Assembly: GCA_028277745.1 (NCBI GenBank)
Contig: JANQFR010000047.1
Coordinates: 1 to 52,732, forward strand
Length of the DNA stretch: 52,732 bases
Origin: Phycisphaeraceae bacterium
GTDB taxonomy: Bacteria; Planctomycetota; Phycisphaerae; Phycisphaerales; Phycisphaeraceae
Direction: 5' to 3'
Below the pieces are notes generated by a model, which saw only the letters and a list, made by a program, of their open reading frames with translations, searched no databases and had not been told where the DNA came from. Both the position numbers and the translations under genes were made by a program. The stretch's first letter is position 1. Each line of letters starts with the position of its first letter. This document shows, piece by piece, positions 35,276-43,854 of this stretch.

Positions 35276-35292
35276 CTTGACTTGAAGTCAAG
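35276..35292. promoter_or_regulatory. 17-bp palindromic operator between methyltransferase and tetR
   Basis: CTTGACTT-G-AAGTCAAG is a perfect 8+1+8 palindrome. A related half site GAGGTCAAC follows at 35312-35320. It lies 63 bp before the TetR start and 116 bp before the divergent methyltransferase start, the expected place for a TetR-family operator controlling both genes. Confidence 0.6.
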
Positions 35293-35355
35293 TGGGGTGG
35301 ACTCGAGGTCAACCCCGCTGATTCATTCTCTCCGCCGGACCCCGGAAGGCTAGAC

Positions 35356-35982
35356 ATGACCGAACGCCCCATCCCGAAAACGGCCAAGGACCTGTTCGCC
35401 CCCGCCGAGCCGGTCACCAACACGCGCGACCGCCTCACCGTCACCGCGCTGAATCTGTTCTACGAATACGGCTTCCACGCCGTGGGGCTCGACCGGGTCC
35501 TCCGCGAGGTCGGGGTGACGAAAACCACGTTCTACAACCACTTCGAGAGCAAAGACGACCTCATCGTCGCCGCGATCGAGATGCGCGATCGCTGGGAGAC
35601 CCGATCGTTCGAGCAGACGGTCGAGCACTTCAGTGACGGCACGCCGCGCCGCACGGTCCTCGCCTTCTTCGACGCCCTGGACCTGTGGTTCAACGACGAG
35701 TCCTACAAGGGCTGCCTGTTCATCAAGGCCTGTAATGAGTTCCCCTCGCCCCATGACCCGGTCCACATCGCCGCCGAGGTGGTCATCGACAAGACCTACG
35801 CCGCGCTCAACGATTTGTGCCAGAAGATGAAGACCGATGAACCGGAAGAGCTTGCCCGGCAGCTCGAGCTTTTAATCGAAGGCGCCCTGATGGTGCGTCT
35901 GGTCAAGAGCGACGACACCGCCGCGAAAGCCGCACGCGCCGTGGCCGAGGCCCTGCTCGACACGCATTGCGGAACGGCTTGA
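35356..35982 (+). CDS. TetR-family transcriptional regulator
   Basis: 208 residues. The N-terminal helix-turn-helix is at about 25-70 (TALNLFYEYGFHAVGLDRVL then VGVTKTTFYNHFESKDDLIV); the C-terminal ligand-binding helical domain includes LAFFDALDLWFNDESYKGCL and FIKACNEFP, a pattern of the AcrR-like group with the TetR_C_ family that senses small hydrophobic compounds. It probably represses itself and the divergent methyltransferase through the palindrome at 35276. Confidence 0.9.
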   Translation: MTERPIPKTAKDLFAPAEPVTNTRDRLTVTALNLFYEYGFHAVGLDRVLREVGVTKTTFYNHFESKDDLIVAAIEMRDRWETRSFEQTVEHFSDGTPRRTVLAFFDALDLWFNDESYKGCLFIKACNEFPSPHDPVHIAAEVVIDKTYAALNDLCQKMKTDEPEELARQLELLIEGALMVRLVKSDDTAAKAARAVAEALLDTHCGTA

Positions 35983-36041
35983 GCGGGAAAGGGCAGAGCG
36001 CGGGGCGGACTCCGCCATCCCTGCACCTATGGACCTCTTTG

Positions 36042-36109
36042 TAGCCGCGACGTCCTCGTCGCGGTTTGCCGCGGCGGAAACCGTGACGGCGACGAGGACG
36101 TCGCGGCTA
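36042..36109. repeat. 21-bp inverted repeat element (CGACGTCCTCGTCG family)
   Basis: Arms TAGCCGCGACGTCCTCGTCG+C (36042-36062) and its complement (36089-36109), with an inner GGTTT/AAACC stem. Second copy of the 15717 element; arm sequences agree over the whole 21 bp except the outer base pair, while loops differ. It lies in the 253-bp gap after tetR, in which I see nothing else. Confidence 0.85.
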
Positions 36110-36235
36110 AAACGAGACGAATCACGCGGGGCGCTGGCGATCTTCCGCTCGACAGTGAAACCACGAGCCCATACCATCGGCGGGCCTTGGCGACTTTTTT
36201 TGCCCGTCGATTAGCACCCTTGCAGCGAGCCGCCT

Positions 36236-37234
36236 GTGCCAACCACCCTTGCACTAGTTGCGACGTCCGTGAACCAGGTTGAGTTGCGTGAGGTGGTCGT
36301 CGCCGACCCGGGCGAGTCGCAAGTGCTGGTCCGCAGCGAGTTCAGCGTGGCCAGCCCGGGGACGGAGCTGCGCTGCCTGGCCGGGCGGCAGGCGGACATC
36401 GCGTTTCCCTTCGTCCTGGGTTACAGCGCCGCGGGGGTGGTTGAGAAGGCGGGTCGCGGCTCCGGCCTGGCGGAGGGCGACCGAGTGTTCTGTCCAGGCG
36501 GCCTGGGCTTCCAAGACGGGATGAACAACGGATGGGGCGGTCACAGCCTGCGGATCCTGCAGGAGGCCGCGAAGGTCGTGCCGATGCCTCCGCGCCTCAG
36601 CGCCCGGCGCGCCGCGGCGGCCAAGATCGCCGCCATCGCCCATCACGGTCGCTGCGTCGCCCGGCCGGCGACGGACGATCGGGTCGTGGTGCTGGGGCTG
36701 GGCCTGCTGGGCCAGATCAGCGCCAGATGGTTCGCGTCAGGGCATGAGGTGCTGGCGTGCGACCTGGACGAAACGCGGATCGAGCTGGCGGACGAGGCCG
36801 GCTTGCAGACGATGCGGATCGATCGTGATCTTCAACCCCTGGCCGAGCAGTGGGCGAACCGGGCCGACATCGTGGTGGACGTGACCGGCGTGGACGCCGT
36901 GATCGATCAAGCGGTGAGGTTGCTTCGGTCGCGGCCGTGGGGCGACACCGAGCAACGCCCGCCGATCTACCTCGTTCAAGGCAGCTACCCTGGAGCGGTC
37001 AGCATTGACTATCAGCCGGCGTTCGTCAAAGAGGCGGCGTTCCTGTTTCCGCGCGACAACGGGCGGGCCGACAACGAGGCGGCGCTCCAAGCCCTGGCCG
37101 ACGAGACGCTTCAGATCGATGATCTGCTGGGATACGTCGTCAGCCCCGCGCAGGCGCAGGAAGCCTATGACGAGTTGCGCGGCCGCAGCCGGACGCTGAC
37201 CGCCGTGTTCGATTGGGGCCGGGTGAGCGGCTAA
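36236..37234 (+). CDS. Zinc-type medium-chain dehydrogenase/reductase-like protein
   Basis: 332 residues from GTG. The GroES-like N-terminal half (LVRSEFSVASPGTELRCLAG, VLGYSAAGVVEKAGRGSGLA, GDRVFCPGG) is followed by a Rossmann half with VVVLGLGLLGQISARWFA and VLACDLDETRIELADEAG. The usual catalytic Cys/His of GHE motifs are replaced (LGYSAAG in place of xGHExxG), so the catalytic zinc is probably absent. Similar proteins act on sugars or quinones. Function uncertain. The 3' end is 26 bp from the convergent coiled-coil gene. Confidence 0.78.
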   Translation: MPTTLALVATSVNQVELREVVVADPGESQVLVRSEFSVASPGTELRCLAGRQADIAFPFVLGYSAAGVVEKAGRGSGLAEGDRVFCPGGLGFQDGMNNGWGGHSLRILQEAAKVVPMPPRLSARRAAAAKIAAIAHHGRCVARPATDDRVVVLGLGLLGQISARWFASGHEVLACDLDETRIELADEAGLQTMRIDRDLQPLAEQWANRADIVVDVTGVDAVIDQAVRLLRSRPWGDTEQRPPIYLVQGSYPGAVSIDYQPAFVKEAAFLFPRDNGRADNEAALQALADETLQIDDLLGYVVSPAQAQEAYDELRGRSRTLTAVFDWGRVSG

Positions 37235-37259
37235 ACGAACGGCGTCCGGGCCGCGGCCG

Positions 37260-39572
37260 TCAGCTTTTCGGCGAGCCGTCGGGGAGGCGGATCCAGAGCG
37301 AAAACGCCATCCCGCGCCAGCCGTTCTCGCAGCGGAAGAGGATGCGGTTGACGCCCTGCTTGAAGTGGACCCGGCGGAGGGCTTCGCCGGGCGTCCAGTT
37401 CTTATGTGAGTCGATCGAAACCCACACGGGCAGGTCGTTGATCCAGAGCCTGCCCTTATCGTCGCTGCCCATCGCGATCCAGGCGTCGCGCGGCTGGTCG
37501 AAATAGACTTCTGTATAGGCGTACCAGATCCCGTAGGGCTCGGCGTTGGGCGGCGTGACCTGCCCGCGGTCGCCCAGCACGCCGGTGAATTCCCAACGGA
37601 TCGTCTGGCCCTGCTTGCCGACGTACGTGGCGTCGAGATCGACGAAGCTCTCGGGCGGGAACTTGCGGTCGATGTTGGCGCGGGCGGGGTTGGCGAACGG
37701 GCCGAGGGTGTACCAGTCGTCGAGAGCGATCCACTGCGCAGGCTCGCCGCCGGCGGACGCCACCTGGCGGGCCATCACGGGGCGGACGCCTTTGCCGATC
37801 TGGGGCGGCACGTCGACCCATTCGGCGCCGCCGGCCTCTTCCTCATCCTGTGGGAATTCCAATTCGGATTCGGAGCGCCCTGCGCTGGCCCCCTTCGCGG
37901 CCGCACCGCGCATCGCCTCGGCGACGTCGACCGACTGGCCGCTGGCCTGTTGCGACGCGAGGGCCTCGAGGTTCTGCATCGCCGCCGAGCGCGCCTGGAT
38001 CGCCGCCAGCGAGATCGCCGAGCCGTCGCCCTCGCCATCACCCTCGGCGGCCTCGGCCTGGGCCTGCATGATCAGCAGATTCGCCAGCGAGATCATCGAG
38101 GCGGTCTGATCCAACGCGGAAGCGACCTGCTCCTTCTGCCTGGCCAGTTGCTCGTCCGTCTGCACCTTCGACGTCAAGGCCTCGACATCCAGCGGCGGGC
38201 GGACGGGCGTGACGCGGTCGATCGCCTGCATCGCCTGCTCCAGCGGCACGTCCTGGACCGTCGCCAGCTTCATCGCGCGCGTGACGCGATAATCTTCCGT
38301 CAGGCGTTTCTCAAGCTCCAACGCGGCGGCGTACAACTCAAGCACACCCATCTCAGAGCGGTCGGCCGGCGGCTGCTTCTCGGGGAACACCGTCTCGCGG
38401 CTGGGCAGTTCAATCGCGCGTGGCGCTGACGCCTCATCCGTAGCCGCGGTCTGTTCCCGGGCTTCTTCGGCCTGCGTTTGCTCCTGCGCCGCCTCCGCGG
38501 CGGCCATGAGCAGTTGCTCGGCCTTCCGCTTCGCCTGGTCTTCGATCTTCTTCGCCGCCGCCTCCTGCTGGGCGCGGGCCTCGGCCTGCTTCTTGATCGC
38601 TTCCTGCTTGGTGGCCTCGACCGGTTCGGCCTGCTCCTTGGCGGACCGCTCAAGGTCTTCGATCTGCTTGGTCAGAGTGTCCACCTTCTCGCTGAGCTTT
38701 TCCGCCTGTTTGACGGCTTCATCGTGCCTCTTCTGGCGCTTCTCATGTTCAGTCTGGGCCTTGCGGAGATTGGCCGTGAGTTGGCGCAGCCGCTTGGCGT
38801 TGGTGTTCTCCTTCGCTTCCTCCGCCTTGACCGCGCCATCGGCCTTCTCGGCCCGCGTCTCTGCATCTCGGGTCTGCCCGGCGAGGCTGTGCTGCTTCTT
38901 CACGGCGTTCGCAAGGCGTTTCTCTTGGGTGGCGAGGTCTTTCTGGGCGCGTTCAGCCTTCCTCCGAGCATCGTTAAGCGCATGAGCCTCAGCTTTATGT
39001 TGGGCTTGCGCCTCGATCGCTTCCTGCTGGGCGGCGTTGGCCGACTCCTGCACCTCGGCCAGTTCGCCGCTGGGGTCGATCATGTCCAGCAGCGCAGCCG
39101 ACTCCTGCTGCAGTGAATCGGCGAGGGCTTGTTGCCTGTCGGTCTCCCGGCGATTGTCGCTCTTGATCGACGCTTCCGCCGCCTCCATCGCCGCCAGCGC
39201 CTGCTCGAGCTTCTGGCTGACCGCCTGCGGCGCGGTTTCGATCTGCTGCTTCTCGAACACCGCGAACGTTTCGTACTGCTCGGCTTTGGTCTGCTCCATC
39301 TCTTCCGTGAGATGTTCCAGCGCTTCGACATTCTCCTCGAGCCATTCGCGGTTGATCTGCTCGATCTGCTCGGCGACGCGCTCGATCTCGTGCGCAGCCA
39401 TCGTCAGCTCCTGCTTGAGCTGCGGGTCGGCTTCGAACAGGACCTCGCGTAGCGGCGTGAGGAAGATCAGCGCGAGGATCACCGTCACGTGCAGCAGCAC
39501 CGACAGCATGAACCAGACCGGGCCGTCCCGGCGGCGCTTACGACGGATCAGGCTGGATCCCGGGTCTAACAT
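37260..39572 (-). CDS. Giant coiled-coil membrane protein with C-terminal beta-sandwich, ExbBD partner
   Basis: 770 residues. One N-terminal helix crosses the membrane (PVWFMLSVLLHVTVILALIF, about 18-38), as in TonB. It is followed by about 400 residues of charged coiled coil (EIERVAEQIEQINREWLEEN; EAVKQAEKLSEKVDTLTKQ), a spacer (SQASGQSVDVAEAMRGAA), and a C-terminal domain of about 150 residues. The last part (WIALDDWYTLGPFANPARAN, YAYTEVYFDQPRDAWIAMGS, DDKGRLWINDLPVWV, VNRILFRCENGWRGMAFSLW) reads as a jelly-roll/carbohydrate-binding-like fold. It overlaps exbD (39538) by 35 bp, as if it filled the TonB slot of the operon. Confidence 0.7.
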   Translation of the reverse strand: MLDPGSSLIRRKRRRDGPVWFMLSVLLHVTVILALIFLTPLREVLFEADPQLKQELTMAAHEIERVAEQIEQINREWLEENVEALEHLTEEMEQTKAEQYETFAVFEKQQIETAPQAVSQKLEQALAAMEAAEASIKSDNRRETDRQQALADSLQQESAALLDMIDPSGELAEVQESANAAQQEAIEAQAQHKAEAHALNDARRKAERAQKDLATQEKRLANAVKKQHSLAGQTRDAETRAEKADGAVKAEEAKENTNAKRLRQLTANLRKAQTEHEKRQKRHDEAVKQAEKLSEKVDTLTKQIEDLERSAKEQAEPVEATKQEAIKKQAEARAQQEAAAKKIEDQAKRKAEQLLMAAAEAAQEQTQAEEAREQTAATDEASAPRAIELPSRETVFPEKQPPADRSEMGVLELYAAALELEKRLTEDYRVTRAMKLATVQDVPLEQAMQAIDRVTPVRPPLDVEALTSKVQTDEQLARQKEQVASALDQTASMISLANLLIMQAQAEAAEGDGEGDGSAISLAAIQARSAAMQNLEALASQQASGQSVDVAEAMRGAAAKGASAGRSESELEFPQDEEEAGGAEWVDVPPQIGKGVRPVMARQVASAGGEPAQWIALDDWYTLGPFANPARANIDRKFPPESFVDLDATYVGKQGQTIRWEFTGVLGDRGQVTPPNAEPYGIWYAYTEVYFDQPRDAWIAMGSDDKGRLWINDLPVWVSIDSHKNWTPGEALRRVHFKQGVNRILFRCENGWRGMAFSLWIRLPDGSPKS

Positions 39573-39954
39573 CGTTGAGTCCTTCGAATTTGGCGAGTTC
39601 GAGCACCTGCATCACCGCGTACCACGGGGCGCTGCGGGACGCGTTGATCCGCACCGGCTGAAGCGGGTTCTCCGCCGCCGCCTCGCGGAATCGGCTGTGC
39701 AGGATGCTGTTGGTGATCGGGTCCTTGCCGAAATACAACTGCCCGCGGTCGTCGATCGACACCGTCAGGATGTCGGACTTGGGGACCTCCCGGGCGGCGG
39801 TCGTGACCGCCTCGGGCAGCTCCAGCGGCAGCTCCTTCTCGATCTTCTTGAGCGTCGTGGCGACCAGGAAGAAGATCAGCAGGAGAAACACGCAGTCGAT
39901 CAACGGCGCCATCTGCACCTCGATGCCTTCGTCTTCGTCGAAGTTAATCTGCAT
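39538..39954 (-). CDS. ExbD/TolR-family biopolymer transport protein
   Basis: 138 residues. A short cytoplasmic N-terminus precedes a single helix carrying the essential proton-channel Asp20 in MAPLIDCVFLLLIFFLVATT. The periplasmic domain (SDILTVSIDDRGQLYFGKDP, INASRSAPWYAVMQVLELAK) is typical. With ExbB it forms the proton-driven motor energising an outer-membrane or periplasm-spanning partner. It overlaps both neighbours: 11 bp with exbB and 35 bp with the coiled-coil gene. Confidence 0.9.
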   Translation of the reverse strand: MQINFDEDEGIEVQMAPLIDCVFLLLIFFLVATTLKKIEKELPLELPEAVTTAAREVPKSDILTVSIDDRGQLYFGKDPITNSILHSRFREAAAENPLQPVRINASRSAPWYAVMQVLELAKFEGLNDVRPGIQPDPS

Positions 39955-40837
39955 GGGCCGGCTCCGGCGTCGGCTTCGACGCGGCCTGGGACGGGTCGGC
40001 CTTATCGGTGCTCTCAGCGGCCGGCTTCGCCTTGGACTCGGTCTTGTCCGGGGACGGCGGGGTGAGGAACCATTCGGCGACCAGCTCGCTGACCTGCTCC
40101 TCGAGCTCGATGCCGAAGCCGCCGACCCGGCTCTTGAAAAAGTGATAGAAACCCAGCGCGGGGACGGCGATGCTCAGGCCGACGCCGGTGGTGATGAGGG
40201 CCTTGCCGATGTCGCCCCCGAACGCCGCGGGGTTGGCCAGCTCGCCCATCGCGGCGATCTGATCGAAGGCGCCGATCATGCCGATGACGGTGCCCAGCAG
40301 CCCGAGCAGGGGCGAGAGCGTGGCGACGACGGCGAGGGGGTAAGCTCGCTTGAGGTGCCGCTTGAGATCGCGGGCCGCGATGTCGCCCGCGATCTTCGAG
40401 GCCTCGCTCGCGCCGGCGTGGCGGAAGTGAGCGATCGCCGCGAGCATGCGGCCCAGCGTGCTGTCGTCCTTTCTGCCCAGCGCTTCAACTTGGCTGTACT
40501 GTTTCTGACGCCAGAGCCGGTCGGCCTGATCGGCGAGGCCGTCGGGCACGATCCGCGACTTGCGGAGGTTGACGAAACGCTCGACCGCGTACGCCACGCC
40601 GATGATCGAGACAATCAACAGCACCAGCATCGTGACCCCGCCCTGTCTGAGCTTGAACAGAAACGCCTGGCCGGTGGTGATGGGCTGATCTGCGTCGTCG
40701 GCGACGGGCGCTTCGGCCTCAGACGCGGCGGTGGCGGGCTCCGTGTCAGCGGGCGGCGGATCATCCTGCGCCAAGGCGCCGCCGCTCGTCACGAGCAAGG
40801 TCAAGCTGAAGGTGATCAATACGAACCAATGGAGCAT
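39944..40837 (-). CDS. MotA/TolQ/ExbB proton-channel protein with signal peptide
   Basis: 297 residues with AGGAA 7 nt before the ATG. An N-terminal signal peptide (MLHWFVLITFSLTLLVTSGG, cleavage near ALAQ) leads to an acidic, Ala-rich linker and then the TolQ/ExbB channel: one helix (GGVTMLVLLIVSIIGVAYAV) and two helices near the end (PLAVVATLSPLLGLLGTVIG, GKALITTGVGLSIAVPALGF) with the conserved GTV-x-G and P-A-x-G features. The C-terminus is charged, long and Lys/Pro-rich. First gene of the exbB-exbD-coiled-coil operon. Confidence 0.9.
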   Translation of the reverse strand: MLHWFVLITFSLTLLVTSGGALAQDDPPPADTEPATAASEAEAPVADDADQPITTGQAFLFKLRQGGVTMLVLLIVSIIGVAYAVERFVNLRKSRIVPDGLADQADRLWRQKQYSQVEALGRKDDSTLGRMLAAIAHFRHAGASEASKIAGDIAARDLKRHLKRAYPLAVVATLSPLLGLLGTVIGMIGAFDQIAAMGELANPAAFGGDIGKALITTGVGLSIAVPALGFYHFFKSRVGGFGIELEEQVSELVAEWFLTPPSPDKTESKAKPAAESTDKADPSQAASKPTPEPAHAD

Positions 40838-40935
40838 GAGATATTCCTGTTACATCGGAACGGGACAGGTCGTCGATTCAAGAGCAGCGTGTGCGTTTGT
40901 TAGATGAATACTGATTTTACATCGCCCCGTCACGG

Positions 40936-40947
40936 GGTGTTAACACC
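40936..40947. promoter_or_regulatory. 12-bp palindrome GGTGTTAACACC upstream of exbB
   Basis: Perfect palindrome, in the 179-bp gap between exbB and the D-threonine-aldolase-like gene, both on the minus strand. Adjacent CCCCG-TCA-CGGGG adds a small hairpin just before it. It could be an operator or part of the 3' structure of the upstream gene. Confidence 0.35.
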
Positions 40948-41016
40948 AATACGTCGTTTGAGACGAAAGCCGGGTGATGACGGTTCCATCCCAGGCGATA
41001 CCGCGAGCCGGCGCGA

Positions 41017-42198
41017 TCAGATTCTCAGACGCCGGTCTCGCGCGGTAATCGGCCAGCGGTCCACGATACGGCCGTCTTCAAGCACGACGAAATGCTGGTG
41101 CAGCGCCGAGGTCGGGCAGATGTGAAACGGGATACCGAGCATCAGGTCGCCGACCGCGTAACGGTCGGCCAGAGGTGTCGTGATCGTCAGGTGCTCTTCG
41201 CTGTGGAGGCGGACCTGCATCTCGAGCAAACCGTCGTGTTTGGGGCCGACCAGCCCGACGCGACGGTCAACGGGGTGCTCGCTGGCGATGGCCTTGTGGC
41301 CCAGGTCGAGCGTCAGCCGGTCGGCGCCGGGCTTGGAGACCACGCGCGTGGCCACGGCCGCCGCGGGCGGGTAGTTGATGTCGGCGAACTCGCCCTGGCT
41401 GCGCAAGTCCGAAAGCGTGCAGGTGCCCGGGGAGCACACACGGTCGGGAGCCATGGCGTGGATCGGGAACGAGCCCGTGCCGCCGGCAACGATGCGCGGG
41501 ACCGCCAACCCGGCTTCGTTCAGCCGGTCGCGCATCGCGTAGATCGGCTTAAACGCTTCGTCGATGGCCGCCGCACGCTCATCCGGGTCATGCTGGCGCA
41601 GGTGACCGTCGTACACATGGAAGCCCACCGCTCGCAGGCCTTCCGATTCCGTCATCGCCCGATACGTCGCCTCGGCGTCGTGCCCCGGCTCGACGCCCGT
41701 GCGGTGCAGACCCGGGTCCACGTCCAGATAGACATCCCAGGCCACCCCCGCCGAGCACGCCGCGGCGCTCAACGCTTCAACCACTCCGATATGATCCGCG
41801 ATCGTGCCGAAGCGCACGTCCGGCTGTAGCGACGACAGCGCCGCGAACAGCCGCGGCCACGGGCCGGTCAGCGGATACGCCAGCAGGATGTCCGTGGCGC
41901 CGGCGTCGGCGAGCATGTCGGCCTCGGCGACGGTCGCGCACTTGAACGCCCCGACGCCCTCCTCGCGCATCAGCCGAACGACCCCCGGGCACTTATGGGT
42001 CTTCACGTGCGGACGGAGTCGGTCGACGCCTCCCGCCTGACGGATCATGTGCCGCACATTCGCCCGCAGTGTGGGCCGGTCCAGAACCAACGCCGGCGTC
42101 GCCAGTTCCTCGCGAGACGCATCGGACAGGCCGAAGGGAAGCAGGGGCGCCGCAAGAGCGTGATCAAGATTCGATGTTTCTTCATGTCGCTGGGTCAT
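41017..42198 (-). CDS. D-threonine aldolase / D-serine dehydratase-like PLP enzyme
   Basis: 393 residues. Fold type III (alanine-racemase-like) barrel: TPALVLDRPTLRANVRHM, then RPHVKTHKCPGVVRLM, where the Lys of KTHK binds pyridoxal phosphate. VYLDVDPGLHRTGVEP, GFHVYDGHLRQHD and VAGGTGSFPIHAM follow. The C-terminal beta domain carries the metal-binding His/Cys pair (GIPFHICPTSALHQHFVV) of the DSD1/D-TA group. It cleaves or dehydrates D-beta-hydroxy amino acids; D-threonine and D-serine are the usual substrates. It is divergent from the photolyase gene. Confidence 0.87.
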   Translation of the reverse strand: MTQRHEETSNLDHALAAPLLPFGLSDASREELATPALVLDRPTLRANVRHMIRQAGGVDRLRPHVKTHKCPGVVRLMREEGVGAFKCATVAEADMLADAGATDILLAYPLTGPWPRLFAALSSLQPDVRFGTIADHIGVVEALSAAACSAGVAWDVYLDVDPGLHRTGVEPGHDAEATYRAMTESEGLRAVGFHVYDGHLRQHDPDERAAAIDEAFKPIYAMRDRLNEAGLAVPRIVAGGTGSFPIHAMAPDRVCSPGTCTLSDLRSQGEFADINYPPAAAVATRVVSKPGADRLTLDLGHKAIASEHPVDRRVGLVGPKHDGLLEMQVRLHSEEHLTITTPLADRYAVGDLMLGIPFHICPTSALHQHFVVLEDGRIVDRWPITARDRRLRI

Positions 42199-42345
42199 GG
42201 ATACAGCTTAGCCCTTTCTCGCCAACGATCCCGGCCCTGCGAGCCGACGCTAAACGGTTTGTGGCCTCCCTCCCCCCGCCATCCGCTATCGATGAAATGA
42301 CCCCGAATCATCCAATCTGTTTCAACCGCGCCTAATATCTGGCCT

Positions 42346-43854
42346 GTGGAGCGCCGCACCGACCAACTTCTCGTCCTCCTCGGCAATCATCTGTTTCCGC
42401 CCGGCCATACTGACGATCTCAAGCACGTGCCGGTGTTTATGGCCGAAGACCTCGGGCTGTGCACCTATGTCCGCCACCACCAGCACAAGATCGTCCTCTT
42501 CCTCGCGGCCATGCGCAGCCACGCGGACGAGTTACAGAAACGCGGCCGAACGGTCCATTACACCCGACTGGATGATCGCGCGGGGGACGCCCCTTACGAA
42601 AACAAGCTGCTTTCCCAAATCAAAGCCTCGAAGACGAAACACCTCATCACGTTCGAGGTGGAAGACAAGTTCATGGAAAAGCGGCTCAAGGCGTTCGCCG
42701 ACCGCAACGGTCTTCAACTCACGTTCCGACGGAGCCCGATGTTCCTCACGTCGCGCGACCAATTTATGGCGTATCTCGAAGGCGCCGGCGGCAGGCCGCA
42801 CATGGCGGGCTTCTACGCCGACCAACGCAAACGGCTCAATCTGTTGATGACCGCAAACGGCAAACCCCGCGGTGGCAAGTGGAGCTTCGACGACGAGAAC
42901 CGCCGAAAGCTGCCGGAGAGCGTTGCCGTGCCGGAGGTCGGCTTCCCCGCTCACGACAAGCACACGACCGATGTGATCAAGCTGGTCCAACAACGATTCG
43001 GCGAGCACCCCGGCGATGCGGACAGCTTCTGGCTGCCCACCACCCGCCGGCAGGCGCTGCGGTGGCTGCGCTGCTTTCTCGAAGAACGGTTCGAGATGTT
43101 CGGGCCTTACGAGGACGCGATCTCGCAGCGGAGCCCGTTCCTGTTCCACAGCGTCCTGTCGCCCTTGATCAACATCGGATTGATCACGCCGGATGAAGTC
43201 GTCGAGCGGGCGGTTGAGTTTGCGGACGAGCACGGCATCCCGATGAACTCGCTCGAAGGCTTCGTGCGGCAGGTCATCGGCTGGCGCGAGTTCGTCCGCG
43301 GCATCTATCAGCGCTATTCGCAGCAGCAGGACGAAGCCAACTTTTTCGATCACCACCGCAAACTGAAGGATTGCTGGCGCACCGGCGCCACCGGCCTGCC
43401 GCCGCTGGACGACGCGATCCGAAAAGCGCAGGATTGGGGCTGGACCCATCACATCGAGCGGCTGATGATCATTGGGAATCTCATGACGCTGTGCGAGATC
43501 GAACCGCGGGAGTGCTTCCGCTGGTTTATGGAGATGTACGTCGATTCATCCGACTGGGTGATGGGGCCGAACGTTTACGGGATGGGCGTTTTCTCCGACG
43601 GCGGGGTCTTCGCCACCAAACCCTATATCTGCGGCAGCAACTACATCCGTAAAATGAGTGACTACGGCAAAGGCGGGTGGTGCGACACGATGGACGGGCT
43701 GTACTGGCGATTTGTCGATGCGCACCGCACGTTCTTCGCGTCTAACCCCCGCACCGCCATGATGGTCCGGTCGCTGGACAGATTGAACCGCGCCCGCAAG
43801 GACGCGATCTTCAAGGCGGCCGAGGCTTTTCTCGATCGGGTGACCGATGGATGA
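42346..43854 (+). CDS. Iron-sulfur bacterial cryptochrome/(6-4) photolyase-like protein
   Basis: 502 residues from GTG. N-terminal DPRP-type alpha/beta part (LLVLLGNHLFPPGH, VLFLAAMRSHADELQKRGRT) of the deoxyribodipyrimidine photolyase-related family. The C-terminal FAD-binding helical domain has IGWREFVRGIY, HHIERLMIIGNLMTLCEIEP, and DWVMGPNVYGMGVFSDGGVF. Cysteines in LCEIEP, PYICGSNY and GGWCDTM match the 4Fe-4S ligands of the FeS-BCP/(6-4) photolyase group. It repairs UV lesions using light. Its end overlaps the start of the exonuclease gene by 8 bp. TAATAT lies 7 nt before the GTG; a leaderless start is possible. Confidence 0.92.
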   Translation: MERRTDQLLVLLGNHLFPPGHTDDLKHVPVFMAEDLGLCTYVRHHQHKIVLFLAAMRSHADELQKRGRTVHYTRLDDRAGDAPYENKLLSQIKASKTKHLITFEVEDKFMEKRLKAFADRNGLQLTFRRSPMFLTSRDQFMAYLEGAGGRPHMAGFYADQRKRLNLLMTANGKPRGGKWSFDDENRRKLPESVAVPEVGFPAHDKHTTDVIKLVQQRFGEHPGDADSFWLPTTRRQALRWLRCFLEERFEMFGPYEDAISQRSPFLFHSVLSPLINIGLITPDEVVERAVEFADEHGIPMNSLEGFVRQVIGWREFVRGIYQRYSQQQDEANFFDHHRKLKDCWRTGATGLPPLDDAIRKAQDWGWTHHIERLMIIGNLMTLCEIEPRECFRWFMEMYVDSSDWVMGPNVYGMGVFSDGGVFATKPYICGSNYIRKMSDYGKGGWCDTMDGLYWRFVDAHRTFFASNPRTAMMVRSLDRLNRARKDAIFKAAEAFLDRVTDG

